Positions 1-9,006 of a stretch of 64,000 nt of DNA are shown here, piece by piece; the stretch's first letter is position 1; every line of letters starts with the position of its first letter. The notes under the pieces are model-generated. The model was not told the origin of the DNA. It worked only from the letters and a program-made list of their open reading frames with translations, and made no database searches. The position numbers were made by a program, and so were the translations under genes. Source of the DNA: an uncultured Caldilineaceae bacterium (lineage in GTDB: Bacteria; Chloroflexota; Anaerolineae; Caldilineales; Caldilineaceae); contig CATOTS010000035.1 of assembly GCA_951813625.1 (NCBI GenBank), positions 1 through 64,000 on the forward strand, written 5' to 3'.

Positions 1-135
1 CCCTTGCTGAGGAAGTAGCAGTAGTGGCAGTCGAGTTGCAGATGGCGCCGCGCGTTTGAGCATGATGTGGAACGCGGGCGGCGGCGCGATCGCGGTCTGG
101 GGCGTTGAGTCGAGTAGTGCAATTGATTGGGACAT
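1..135 (-). CDS. Anaerobic sulfatase maturase-type radical SAM protein, N-terminal fragment with two apparent frameshifts
   Basis: The gene starts at the ATG complementary to 133-135, after a GGAGAG-type ribosome site, and runs off the left edge. Conceptual translation begins MSQSIALLDSTPQTAIAPP and continues AFHIMLK. After restoring one missing base near position 54 and one near position 28, it reads on into PRGAICNLDCHYCYFLSK, the radical SAM CxxxCxxC iron-sulfur motif with the YFLSK ending typical of anaerobic sulfatase-maturating enzymes (SPASM family). These enzymes convert Cys or Ser of a sulfatase to formylglycine. As written, the reading frame breaks twice. The two gaps lie in CCG and AAC codons, so they could be sequencing errors. 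It is the last gene of a minus-strand run with the isomerase and oxidoreductase upstream. A Cys-type sulfatase sits at 27.4-28.8 kb and is a plausible client. Only about 45 residues are visible, so the family call rests on that motif. Confidence 0.6.
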   Translation of the reverse strand, partial: MSQSIALLDSTPQTAIAPPPAFHIMLKRAAPSATRLPLLLLPQQG

Positions 136-198
136 ATAGAAAAATCTCTCCACCTCACCGTCAAAACAAGAGTGAACACTGACCACCGGCAACTGCCC

Positions 199-1351
199 CT
201 ACACCTCCAGCGCCGGCACCTCCACCCAGCGGCGCTCCTGCCAGGCCTGGTAGCCCAACTCGGCCAGCTGCACGCCCTTGGCGCCCTCGACCAGCGTATG
301 CTCGAACGGCTCGCCCTTGACCGCGTGGCGCAGGAACATCTCCCACTCGATCTTGAAGGCGTTGTCATAGGGATTGTTGTTCGGCATCCACTCCCAGGTG
401 TCGTAAAAGGCGATCGGCTGCGCAATGTCCGGGTTCCAGACCGGCTTGGGCGTGAAAGAGTCGCCCTGCACCGCGCACCTCGCGCAGCCCGGCCACCGCG
501 CTGCCGCGCGTCCCGTCCACCTGGACCGTCAACAGGTCGTCGCGGCGCACGCGCACGCACCAGGAGGAGTTGAAGTTGCAGATGATGCCGTTCTCCAGCT
601 CGAACGCGGCGTAGGCCGCGTCGTCGGCGTCGGCGTCGTAGACTTCGCCCTCCTCGTCCACCCGCTCCGGCAGGTGCGTCGCGGCGATGCACGAGAGCCG
701 CTTGATCGAACCGAACAGGTTATCGATGACGTAGCGCCAGTGCGCGAACATATCGAGGACGATGCCGCCGCTCTCCGATTTCTTGTAGTTCCAGGAAGGG
801 CGCTGCGCCGGCTGGTCCTTGCCATCGAAAACCCAGTAGCCGAACTCGCCGCGCACCGCCACGATGCGGCCAAAGAAACCGGTGTCGATCAGGTAGCGCA
901 GTTTGAGCAAGCCGGGCAGAAACAGCTTGTCCTGCACCACTCCGTTCGGCACGCCGGCGTCGATCGCGGAACGCGCCAGCTTGAGCGCATCCGCCGTGTT
1001 CGCCGCGGTCGGCTTCTCGCAGTAGACCGCCTTGCCGGCCTCGATCGCCTTCAGCGTGTTCGGCACGCGCAGATTGGTCGCCAACGCATCGAAGTAGACC
1101 TGGTTGTGCCCGTCGGCCAGCGCCTCGTCCAGGTTGGTCGTCCACTTGCTCACGTTGTGCGCGGCGGAGAGATGCTTCAGCTTGTCGGGGTTGCGGCCAA
1201 CCAGCACCGGCTCCGGCATGATGCGGTCCCCGTCATTCGTGGACACACCGCCCTGCTCCCGGATCGCCAGAATCGAGCGGACCAGGTGCTGGTTCGTGCC
1301 CATGCGCCCGGTGACGCCGTTCAGAATGACACCAACTGCTACTTCAGCCAT
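199..1351 (-). CDS. Gfo/Idh/MocA family oxidoreductase, one-base frameshift near 470
   Basis: NAD(P)-dependent sugar or inositol dehydrogenase-type protein. The N-terminal Rossmann segment carries GVILNGVTGRMG (residues 7-18). The family EKP signature is present as CEKPTAANT (111-119), and the C-terminal domain follows. The reading frame opened at 1351 runs to 365, but family-like sequence leaves that frame at about residue 294 (near 470) and continues in another frame as VQGDSFTPKPVWNPDIAQP through to the stop at 199. Removing one G from the GCGCGGTGC stretch near 469-475 restores a single protein of about 383 residues. It lies 29 bp downstream of the TIM-barrel gene and 63 bp upstream of the maturase gene, all on the minus strand, so a common operon is likely. 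The substrate cannot be read from sequence. The frameshift may be real or a sequencing error. Confidence 0.85.
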
Positions 1352-1380
1352 AAGTGGGAAAAACTCCTGTCAATTGCCGG

Positions 1381-2196
1381 TTATGAATGCGTTGTATATG
1401 CCTCGATGATTTGCCCGAGGAACTGCTCCTGCTCCATCGCCCAGTAACGATCCGAGAAGATCTCAACTTCATTATACCCGTCGAATCCGGCCTCCTCAAC
1501 CCAGCCGCGAATTTGGGGAATGTCGATGCAGCCCTCGCCCATCAGCCCGCGGTCCAGGAGCAGGTCTTCGGTCGGTGTGCGCCAGTCGCAGACATGGAAG
1601 GCGAACAACTTGTCGATTTGCCCGCAGCGGCGGATCTCCGCCTGCAGGTCGGGGTCCCACCACAGGTGGTAAACATCCACGACCACGCCGGCGAAGGGCG
1701 AACCGATCGTTTCAGCCATATCATTGGCCTGCGCCATCGTGTTGATCGCTGAACGGCTGTCTGCGTACATCGGGTGCAGCGGCTCGATGCCCAGCCTGAC
1801 CCCCGCGGCCTGCGCATCGGGCAGGACCGCCTCGATCCCGTCGCGGATCTGCGCGCGGCTGACAGCGAGCGGCTGACCGGGCACTGCGCCGCAGACGAGC
1901 ACGACCAGCGGCGCGCCCAGGGCCGCGGCCTCTTCGACGGCGCGGCGGTTGTCGTCGACCGCTTCCTGCCGCGCCGCGGCCGTCTCCGCCGGGAAGAAGC
2001 CGCCCCGGCAGAGCGAGACCACCGCCATCCCCGCGTCGCGGATCCGCCGACCGGCCGCGGCGATATCCCGCCCCTCCAGCGCGTCGCGCCATACCGTCAT
2101 CCCGGCGACGCCGCGCGCGCTGAACCGTTCGATCGCCGTCTCAATCGGCCAGGGCTTGGTTGTAATCGTATGAATGCAGAGTCGACTCAAGTCCAT
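1381..2196 (-). CDS. Sugar phosphate isomerase/epimerase (xylose isomerase-like TIM barrel)
   Basis: A 271-residue single-domain TIM barrel of the AP endonuclease 2/xylose isomerase-like family. Probable metal ligands follow the family pattern: Glu138 in LGIEPLHP, Asp174/His177 in VVDVYHLWW, His201/Asp204 in FHVCDW and Glu245 in VEIFSD. Relatives interconvert keto sugars or epimerise inosose and sugar acids. The exact substrate is not visible. The gene heads a minus-strand run with the Gfo/Idh oxidoreductase, a pairing common in inositol or rare-sugar catabolism, and with the sulfatase-maturase start further down. The ATG at 2196 is chosen because the barrel's first strand (LCIHTITTK) starts only five residues later. 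Confidence 0.85.
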   Translation of the reverse strand: MDLSRLCIHTITTKPWPIETAIERFSARGVAGMTVWRDALEGRDIAAAGRRIRDAGMAVVSLCRGGFFPAETAAARQEAVDDNRRAVEEAAALGAPLVVLVCGAVPGQPLAVSRAQIRDGIEAVLPDAQAAGVRLGIEPLHPMYADSRSAINTMAQANDMAETIGSPFAGVVVDVYHLWWDPDLQAEIRRCGQIDKLFAFHVCDWRTPTEDLLLDRGLMGEGCIDIPQIRGWVEEAGFDGYNEVEIFSDRYWAMEQEQFLGQIIEAYTTHS

Positions 2197-2247
2197 TTAT
2201 CCATCCTGAAAATCTCTTGCGCCCCAAAAGTTCAAGCGCCCGCCGTT

Positions 2248-2290
2248 CAATGGCAACTGGCTACTCGCTACTGGCTACTGGCTACAGACC
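2248..2290. repeat. Intergenic ACTGGC-type simple repeat
   Basis: The gap between RqcH and the TIM-barrel gene holds degenerate units of the form AACTGGCTACTGGC, four or five in a row. The same motif recurs in other gaps of this window (20,765-20,828 and 41,385-41,415, with looser versions near 45,310-45,365), so it is a dispersed low-complexity spacer rather than a local accident. It runs a few bases into the 3' end of rqcH. No function is evident. Confidence 0.55.
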
Positions 2291-4144
2291 ACTGACAACC
2301 GCCCACTCCTCGCTCTCTCTGGGCAGCTCGGCGGCCACGTTGAGTGTCTCCTCGTTGCGGTAATGTACCAGCCCGGGACGGCCGCCGGCCATGCGCGTGA
2401 CAAAGCGCTGCCGCGTCAGCGCGACCGCGACGCCGGCGTTGCCCCGCTGCCGCGAGTGCCAGGCGGCAAGCTGGGCCGCGACTGTACGCGATGCGTCGGA
2501 CACCGGTTGACCGCCGCAGCGGATGACGACGTGCGCGCCCGGACCGTCGCGCACGTGCAGCCACAGGTCGTCGCGGGCCGCCTGCTTGAAGGTAACGATC
2601 TCATTCTGACGGGCGTTGCGCCCCACCAGGATCGGGAACCCTTCGGGCGAGAGAAAACGCAGCGGCTGTGAACGGTCCGGCGGCGTTCGGTCGCGCCGCT
2701 TGGGGCGCTCTCTCAGCCAGCCCGCCTGCCGCAGCGCCTCGCGCACCGCGACGATCTCCGGCTGGTTCTGCGCCAGCGCCAGATCGCTCTCCAGCTGTTG
2801 CAGATAGGCCTCGTCCGCCACCAGCGCGGCGCGGCGCCGCGGGATGATGCGGGCCGCCCGCTCCAATTTGGCGGCGCGGTCAAACATGCGCTCGGCCTGC
2901 TCCACCGGTGTCCGTTTGCGGTCGAGCGGCACCACCAGTTCGCCCTCCTCCGCTTCCGAAGGCACGACCAGTGCCAGAATTCCGTCAGGCGCTCGCCGCA
3001 CGCCGGCCCAGCCATCCTGCAGGCTGAACTCCTCCTGCGCGCCGCGACGCGCCTGCGCCTGCGTGATCTGGCTGGAGAGCGCCAGCAGCCACTCGGCCTG
3101 TGTGCGCACCCGTTCGGGCTCGCCCGGCGCCGGCTCATCCGCGGCCAGGGCGCGCAATTGACGCTCCACGCGCGCCCGCGCCTGCCGGATCAACGCGGCC
3201 ACGCCGCCGCGCACGCCGGCGTACTCGTCGCGGGCGGAAGAGGCGTCGCGCTCCTGCGCGGCGTAGAAGGCAGCCACCGCCGCGCTGACCGAATCCGTCT
3301 GGGCGAAGTCCCCGCGGAAATGAAGCTCGTAGGGCGCAAACGCGACGACGCCTTGCTCCTCTTCCACCGCGATGCCGGGGCTCCATGCGCCCGTGTCGGC
3401 CAGCGACCAGAGGCCGCTGAGCGCCGCGCGCGCGTTCGCGAACGCTTCCGCCGTCACCGTCGCGGCGGCGTCTCCGGTTGCCCGCCAGGCCGCCTCCCTC
3501 GCCAGCGTCGGGCTGACGCCGGCGTAGCGGCTGAGCAGGCTGCGCCACAGGTGCGCGGGACGGGATTGGCTGCCGTCGTCAGCATCTGCCGGGCTTTCGG
3601 CGCCGACCGTCTGCGGCTCTTCGCTCTCCCCGAGCGGCGCAATTCTGTCCTGGGGAGGCGGCAGCTGATAGGCGCGCCGCGGCAGCAGGACGCGCAGCGC
3701 GTTTTCGCCCGCGGGCACGCGCACCAGCGCGTCCAGGATGCGGCCGTCGGCGTTCATCAGAACGAGATTGCCCAGCTGGCCGATCGGCTCTACCGCGAGC
3801 GTGGTGGCGCCGTGCTGAGGATGTTGGAAACGCAGGAAAAGAACGCGTTCGAAACGCACCGGCAGCTCGACAGCTTCCAACCGCGCGCTGCGCACGTATT
3901 TGCGCAGCAAGAGAAGGAGCGGCGTCTCCTTGGGCACGCCGCGCCGCGGCTTGTGCTCGAGCAGATGTACGCGGCTGGCCTGCGGATGCGCCGACAGCAA
4001 CAGGTAGCGCCGCTCCTGGTGGGCGTAGACCTCCAGCGCAACGCTGCGGCTGTCCGGCAGGACTACCTGCTGCACACGGCCGCCCGCAACCGTCTCTCTC
4101 AGTTCGTCGGCCACCGCCGCCAATGTCAACGCGTCAAAATGCAT
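2282..4144 (-). CDS. rqcH: RqcH/NFACT family ribosome quality-control protein
   Basis: A 620-residue NFACT protein. An NFACT-N module covers about residues 1-150 (MHFDALTLAAVADEL). A long helical and coiled-coil middle follows, about 290-470. The C-terminal NFACT-R RNA-binding domain begins near FLSPEGFPILVGRNARQNE and includes DDLWLHVRDGPGAHVVI. RqcH binds stalled 50S-peptidyl-tRNA complexes and adds alanine tails that mark the nascent chain for degradation. The tRNA-contacting DR motif of characterised RqcH proteins falls here at residues 99-100 as Glu-Arg, a conservative change. An Ala/Glu-rich insertion of about 30 residues sits near residues 170-195. The gene stands alone on the minus strand, with the TIM-barrel gene about 85 bp downstream. 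Confidence 0.9.
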   Translation of the reverse strand: MHFDALTLAAVADELRETVAGGRVQQVVLPDSRSVALEVYAHQERRYLLLSAHPQASRVHLLEHKPRRGVPKETPLLLLLRKYVRSARLEAVELPVRFERVLFLRFQHPQHGATTLAVEPIGQLGNLVLMNADGRILDALVRVPAGENALRVLLPRRAYQLPPPQDRIAPLGESEEPQTVGAESPADADDGSQSRPAHLWRSLLSRYAGVSPTLAREAAWRATGDAAATVTAEAFANARAALSGLWSLADTGAWSPGIAVEEEQGVVAFAPYELHFRGDFAQTDSVSAAVAAFYAAQERDASSARDEYAGVRGGVAALIRQARARVERQLRALAADEPAPGEPERVRTQAEWLLALSSQITQAQARRGAQEEFSLQDGWAGVRRAPDGILALVVPSEAEEGELVVPLDRKRTPVEQAERMFDRAAKLERAARIIPRRRAALVADEAYLQQLESDLALAQNQPEIVAVREALRQAGWLRERPKRRDRTPPDRSQPLRFLSPEGFPILVGRNARQNEIVTFKQAARDDLWLHVRDGPGAHVVIRCGGQPVSDASRTVAAQLAAWHSRQRGNAGVAVALTRQRFVTRMAGGRPGLVHYRNEETLNVAAELPRESEEWAVVSGL

Positions 4145-4316
4145 GCCGGGAGTTGCGTCCGCCCTTCAGCGGTCAGGCGAACGGTCACTGTGAATTGACC
4201 AATGAGAAGCGCACATTCAGGAAGGGCAAATGAGAGTGTAAGGATAGCATAGCGGAGGCGCGCGGCGTAATCCATATTGGATGTTTTGCCTGCCTCAGCG
4301 TCCTCTTCGGTCTGCG

Positions 4317-5014
4317 CAGGGTGCAACCCACTTTTGGGGTGGGAATCGTCTGGCGGGGACTTCATTCCAGCAGTGGCTGGAATTGTCTACCGGCTTTGGG
4401 GGGCACAGGGCAGGCACAAGGCCTGCCCCTACCGTCCGTTGATCGAGGGGCGATGGGCAGGCACAAGGCCTATCCCTACCGCGGCCGCGGCGTTCACTGA
4501 TTTGGGGGCGGCGCGTTGGGCCGTAGGAAGTACACGGCTGCTTTGACCCCACAATCGGCGGGTGGAGGGGTGTAAGGGGGGCGTTGCCGGGGGAGTCCCC
4601 CCGCACAAGGGAGGGCCGGAACTGCAGGGGGCAGGGGGCAGGGGTTAAGGGTCAGGAACTGCGGGGGGCGGCGCCTGGCGGTCGAGCGCGCGAGCGGCGG
4701 GGGACGCGCAGACACGGCCGGGTAGGCACGGGGCGGGTTGGCGACAGGCTGGAATCGCGCAGGCACGGTGGCGGGGCGCTGGGCCGCTGGTTGCGCAGGG
4801 CTGCATTTAGAAGCCACACCCGGCGGGCGGAGGGGTGTCAGGGGGGCGTTGCGGGGGGAGTCCCCCCGCACAAGGGAGGGCCGCAGGCCCGACCGTCCAA
4901 AGGGATAGAGGAAGGCGTATATCCCCACTCTGCCAGAGGATGGAGCGTGGACCGGCCATGACTCCATTGGTACCCGAGGTATGGGAATTCGTACCCCAAT
5001 TTTGGACTGTACCC
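4317..5014. mobile_element. Miniature element, family F2 (composite, 9-bp target duplication)
   Basis: This fills most of the roughly 1-kb gap between rqcH and the PA14 gene. The left end reads GGGTGCAACCC and the right end, read inward, GGGTACAGTCC; both continue into TTTTGGGG/AATTGGGG stretches. The 9 bp GTCTGCGCA directly precede the left end and directly follow the right end, so this is an insertion with a target duplication. Two copies of the GC-rich palindromic core shared with family F1 lie inside (about 4,575-4,610 and 4,840-4,895). Two direct repeats reading GGGCAGGCACAAGGCCT lie near 4,408-4,480. No protein is encoded. The length (about 700 bp) and doubled core suggest that one F2 element was inserted into, or recombined with, another. 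Confidence 0.65.
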
Positions 5015-5051
5015 GTCTGCGCAGGTCGCAATAGAGAGGGCGTCGCGCTTG

Positions 5052-5080
5052 TTGTATAATCAATTGTGACGGTGTACTAT
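5052..5080 (+). promoter_or_regulatory. Candidate promoter for the PA14 protein
   Basis: TTGTAT at 5052-5057 and TACTAT at 5075-5080 are separated by 17 bp in an AT-rich patch of an otherwise GC-rich region. They lie about 105 bp upstream of the ATG at 5185. The match to sigma-70-type boxes is moderate only. A perfect TATAAT at 5055-5060 overlaps the -35 candidate and could be an alternative -10 box. Confidence 0.3.
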
Positions 5081-5184
5081 AAACTTTCCCGTAGCGAGCG
5101 TTTTGGGCAAATACGGTGATCCAAGGCCGGCGGCGTTGACGCTCCACGAACCGTTGTCCACCGATCACCACAAGGGAGAAGGCG

Positions 5185-7140
5185 ATGCAGGGTAGTAGAT
5201 GGGACCGGGCTGGCAGTTCGAGGCGGTTGACCCGCCTTTGGGCACAGAAGGAGGTGGACAGGCGCATTGTCTGGAGCGCCGCCGTCCTCCTGGCTCTCTG
5301 CGCGCTCTCGGTCCTGGCGCTGAACTCTGCCAATGTCCTTGCCCAGGAACCTGATACCAACTGGGACGCCAAATACTGGGGCAACGCAACGCTGACCGGC
5401 GACACCGTCATCACACGCCAGGACGCCGCGCTCGACTTCGACTGGGGCGAAGGCTCGCCGGGCACGGGCGTTCCCGTGGACAACTTTTCGGCCCGCTGGG
5501 AGCGTCAAATCAGCATTGCAGCCGACGAAAGCGGCAACTACATCTTCACCGTCGAAGTGGATGACGGCGTTCGCCTCTATGTCGATGACGAGCTGCTCAT
5601 CGAAAGTTGGATCGTGCAGGCGAAGGCCACCTACAAGGCGACAGTCTCGCTGTCAGAGGGACAGCACGATATCCGCGTCGACTATTATGAGTCGAGCGGC
5701 GAGGCTTCGATTGCCGTGAGCTGGGCGCGCGAGCCGGAGCTTCCCACCACCTACTGGCAGGGGGAATATTTCAACAACAGCACGCTTGAAGGTACGCCGG
5801 ACCTGACACGCGGGGACGCCCGCATCGGCTTTGACTGGGGCGAGGGGAGCCCCGCCGAGGGCCTCAATGCCGACGGGTTCTCCGTGCGCTGGGGCAGGAA
5901 ACTGCAGCTGCCGGCGGGGGATTACCGCTTTACGGTCACCGTAGACGACGGCGTGCGCCTCATTGTCGGCGACAGAACGCTGCTCGATCATTGGCAGGAG
6001 CAGGCGCCGACGTCCTACTCCCAGATCATCTACTTCGACGGCGACCCGGTCATCGTGCGCATGGAGTATTTCGAATCGACCGGCGAGGCGGAAGCGAGCC
6101 TCACCTGGCACAGCCTGGATATTACGCCGACGGCAACGCCGACCTCCGACGGCACGGCGCTGCCAACCTCAACCCCGGCCATTACGACCACCGCGACCAT
6201 AACACCGACCGCGACCTTAACGCCCACTGCCACCGCCACGTCCACGCCGTCAACGCCGACGCCTTTGCCGACCGCGACGCCGACCATCGCCTGGCAGGCG
6301 CAGTACTGGAACAACCGCAACCTCGAGGGCGATGCCACGATCACACAGCCGGAGTCCAACATCAACTACAACTGGGGAGAGGGCTCACCCGCCGGCCTCA
6401 ACACCGACAGCTTCTCCGCCCGCTGGACCGGCCAAGTCACGCTCGATGCTGACGAATACCGCTTCGATGTCGTCGCCGACGACGGCATACGCCTCTTTCT
6501 CAACGGCGTCAAACGGATCGAGGCCTGGAGCGATCACACCGCCACTGCCTACTACTATACGCTGCAACACGACGGCGGAAATCTGAGCATCGTCCTCGAA
6601 TACTATGAACATCTGGAATCGGCGCAGGTGCAGTTCAGCTGGGGCGTCGTACCCCCCCCCACGCCGACACCGACGCCAACGCCGACACCAGCCGCGACGG
6701 CCACGCCCGATCCAAGAGCGACTGTGATCGTCGACGACCAGGACACCGGCTTCCAGAGGGGCGGTCTCTCCACCACGTGGAGAGAGGAAACCGAAGGCTA
6801 CTCCGACCATCTCTACTGGACCAACAACAACGACAAGACGCGCAGCGGCTACAACTGGGGCCAGTGGTCGCCGCAGCTCGACGCGGCCAGCTACGAGGTC
6901 TTCGTGTACATCCCCGAGAACCGCGCGACGACCGGCAACGCCCGTTACTGGATTTCCCATTCCGGCGGCTTCACCCTGCGCGAGGTCAATCAGTCCCTCT
7001 ATTCGGGGCAGTGGGTCTCGCTGGGCACCTACGTCTTCAGCGGCGGCGACGAGGACTACATCTCGCTCTCTGACGTGACCTACGAGACGTACCTTTCCAA
7101 AAATGTGGCCTGGGACGCGATCAAATGGGAGAAACGGTAA
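5185..7140 (+). CDS. Secreted protein with three PA14 domains and a golvesin/xanthan lyase-type C-terminal domain
   Basis: 651 residues. A signal-anchor segment (about 28-54, RIVWSAAVLLALCALSVLAL) is followed by three PA14 modules. Each begins with a W-x-A/G-x-Y-(W/F)-x-N pattern and contains FDWGEGSP or YNWGEGSP and a VDDGVRL/ADDGIRLF strand (about 58-170, 190-312 and 370-495). Modules two and three and the last domain are joined by Thr-Pro repeats typical of Chloroflexota surface proteins. The C-terminal part (about 520-651; IVDDQDTGFQRGG to NVAWDAIKWEKR) looks like the golvesin/Xly carbohydrate-binding beta-sandwich. PA14 modules usually bind glycans or mediate adhesion, and the Asp-Asp pair of each VDDG loop would ligate calcium. 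No catalytic domain is seen. The ATG at 5185 follows a GGGAGAAGG ribosome site. Confidence 0.85.
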   Translation: MQGSRWDRAGSSRRLTRLWAQKEVDRRIVWSAAVLLALCALSVLALNSANVLAQEPDTNWDAKYWGNATLTGDTVITRQDAALDFDWGEGSPGTGVPVDNFSARWERQISIAADESGNYIFTVEVDDGVRLYVDDELLIESWIVQAKATYKATVSLSEGQHDIRVDYYESSGEASIAVSWAREPELPTTYWQGEYFNNSTLEGTPDLTRGDARIGFDWGEGSPAEGLNADGFSVRWGRKLQLPAGDYRFTVTVDDGVRLIVGDRTLLDHWQEQAPTSYSQIIYFDGDPVIVRMEYFESTGEAEASLTWHSLDITPTATPTSDGTALPTSTPAITTTATITPTATLTPTATATSTPSTPTPLPTATPTIAWQAQYWNNRNLEGDATITQPESNINYNWGEGSPAGLNTDSFSARWTGQVTLDADEYRFDVVADDGIRLFLNGVKRIEAWSDHTATAYYYTLQHDGGNLSIVLEYYEHLESAQVQFSWGVVPPPTPTPTPTPTPAATATPDPRATVIVDDQDTGFQRGGLSTTWREETEGYSDHLYWTNNNDKTRSGYNWGQWSPQLDAASYEVFVYIPENRATTGNARYWISHSGGFTLREVNQSLYSGQWVSLGTYVFSGGDEDYISLSDVTYETYLSKNVAWDAIKWEKR

Positions 7141-7214
7141 ACTCCGGCTCCCGGTGGCCGCGCCGCGCAAACCTATAGACTAACTTTCGAAACCGCAGCT
7201 GAGGAGAACAGGTG

Positions 7215-8216
7215 ATGCGACTGGTGCAGTTCCGCGCAGAGACCGGCGACCGCCGCGTGGCAATGGTCGAAAACGAGGAAACCCTGCGCCTTCTTGACGG
7301 GACAGAGAGCGTCTATGAACTGGCCCGGCAGGCCGGGCGCAGCGGACAGCCGCTCGCTGAGCTGGCCGAGGAGCGGCTGGGCAGTCAGCGCGTCGCCTAC
7401 GGCCCGGTCGTCGCGCAAAAGCGGATTCTGCCGCCGCTCGATCACCCCGACCCGGTCCGCCTCGTCATCAGCGGCACAGGCCTCGATCATCTGGGCAGCG
7501 CCCAGGCGCGCGACGCCATGCACCAGCAGCTCAACGCCGACGAAGAGGAGCCGCTGACCGACTCGATGCGCATGTTCCGCCTGGGGCTGGAAGGCGGCAA
7601 ACCGGCGCCCGGCCAGGTCGGCGTCGCGCCCGAATGGTTCTACAAGGGGGATGGCCGCTGGCTCGTGCCGCCGGAACATCCTCTGACGATGCCCGCCTTT
7701 GCTCTTGAGGGCAGCGAAGAGCCTGAACTGGTCGGCTGTTACCTCATTGGCGACGACGGCGCCGTGCTGCGCGTCGGCTTCACGCTGGGCAACGAGTTCT
7801 CCGACCATGTGCTGGAAAAGAAGAACTATCTCTACCTGGCCCACTCCAAGCTGCGCCAAAGCTCCTGCGGGCCGGAGCTGCTGCTGGGCGCCCCGCCGGC
7901 CGACATCGAGGGCACGGCCCGCATTGTGCGCGATGGCCGCGAACTGTGGGCCGCCCCCTTCCTGACCGGCGAGGCCAACATGACCCACAGCCTCGCCAAC
8001 ATCCAGCATCACCACTTCAAGTACGCGCCCTTCCGTACGCCCGGCGACGTCCATCTCCACTTCTACGGCACCGCCACCCTCAGCTTCGCCGCTGGCATCC
8101 GTACCCAGGCCGGCGACATTTTTGAAATCAGCGCGCCCGGCTTCGGCCGTCCGCTGCGCAACGAGCTGATCGATACACCCGAAGCCGAAAAATTGGTGGC
8201 GGTGCGAACGCTGTAA
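7215..8216 (+). CDS. AraD1/GguC-like protein, fumarylacetoacetate hydrolase superfamily
   Basis: 333 residues. It resembles the AraD1 (GguC) group, which includes L-2-keto-3-deoxyarabonate dehydratases of non-phosphorylative pentose pathways. Segments supporting this are VISGTGLDHLGSAQARD, VAPEWFYKGDG, GDDGAVLRVGFTLGNEFSDH and the C-terminal FEISAPGFGRPLRN. The acidic and His residues around GNEFSDHVLEKKNY are consistent with metal binding in the FAH fold. ATG at 7215 is preferred over the GTG one codon upstream because GAGGAG (7201-7206) then has a normal spacing. It starts a plus-strand run with the glycosylase and DUF418 genes. Sugar-acid breakdown fits the other pentose and rhamnose genes in the window, but there is no adjacent arabonate pathway. 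The precise reaction is inferred from family only. Confidence 0.75.
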   Translation: MRLVQFRAETGDRRVAMVENEETLRLLDGTESVYELARQAGRSGQPLAELAEERLGSQRVAYGPVVAQKRILPPLDHPDPVRLVISGTGLDHLGSAQARDAMHQQLNADEEEPLTDSMRMFRLGLEGGKPAPGQVGVAPEWFYKGDGRWLVPPEHPLTMPAFALEGSEEPELVGCYLIGDDGAVLRVGFTLGNEFSDHVLEKKNYLYLAHSKLRQSSCGPELLLGAPPADIEGTARIVRDGRELWAAPFLTGEANMTHSLANIQHHHFKYAPFRTPGDVHLHFYGTATLSFAAGIRTQAGDIFEISAPGFGRPLRNELIDTPEAEKLVAVRTL

Positions 8217-8238
8217 GAGAAAGACCCTGCCTTAGCCG

Positions 8239-8940
8239 ATGGCCAGCGACCGCGCTTACACCTCCCTCGACGCACTGCACGCCGACGCGGTCACCTGCCG
8301 CGCCTGCCCCCGCCTGGTGGCGTGGCGCGAAGAGGTAGCCGCGACCAAACGCCAGGCCTTCCGCGACGCAACCTACTGGGGCAAGCCGGTGCCGGGATGG
8401 GGCGACCCGCAAGCACGTCTGCTCGTGCTGGGCCTTGCCCCCGGCGCGCACGGCGCCAACCGCACCGGCCGCCCGTTCACCGGCGACGGCTCCGGCAACT
8501 TTCTCTACCCCGCCCTGCACCGCGCCGGTTTCGCCAGCCGGCCGGAAAGCACCCAGCGCGGCGACGGCCTCGAACTGATCGACTGCTACATGACCGGCGT
8601 GGCCTACTGTGTGCCGCCCAAAAACCGGCCTACCGCCGGGGAGCTGAACAACTGCCGCAGCTGGCTGGTCCGGGAGCTGGCGCTGCTGCCGAACCTGCAG
8701 GCGGTGCTGGCGCTGGGCAAGATCGCCTTCGACGGCTACCTGCGCGCCCTGCGCGAGCAGGGACATGACCCGCCGCGCCTGACCTTCGCCCACGGCGCCG
8801 ACGAGCCCCTGCCCGCCGGCCTGCCCCGCCTCTACGCCTCCTACCACGTCAGCCGCCAGAACACCAACACGGGGCGGTTGACAGCCGCGATGTTCGATGA
8901 AGTGCTGACGGCGATAAAAGCCAATCTGCGACGCGTGTAG
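8239..8940 (+). CDS. Uracil-DNA glycosylase, family 5 (UDGb type)
   Basis: 233 residues with the four-cysteine iron-sulfur arrangement of family 4/5 UDGs (Cys20, Cys23, Cys124, Cys139). The active-site motif is GLAPGAHGANRTGR (65-78), which is the family 5 version: it has Ala-His in place of the acidic residue of family 4. The second motif reads YHVSRQNTNTGRL, where most relatives have Pro instead of Val after the His. The enzyme removes uracil and other deaminated bases from DNA as the first step of base-excision repair. It begins 22 bp after the AraD1-like gene and is probably co-transcribed with it. Family assignment is secure from the motifs. Confidence 0.88.
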   Translation: MASDRAYTSLDALHADAVTCRACPRLVAWREEVAATKRQAFRDATYWGKPVPGWGDPQARLLVLGLAPGAHGANRTGRPFTGDGSGNFLYPALHRAGFASRPESTQRGDGLELIDCYMTGVAYCVPPKNRPTAGELNNCRSWLVRELALLPNLQAVLALGKIAFDGYLRALREQGHDPPRLTFAHGADEPLPAGLPRLYASYHVSRQNTNTGRLTAAMFDEVLTAIKANLRRV

Positions 8941-9006
8941 CGCACACCGTCGAAGAGAGGGACCGGCCCCCCTCCCCCGCATCAATCCTTTCTCGGAGAC
9001 TGACTC

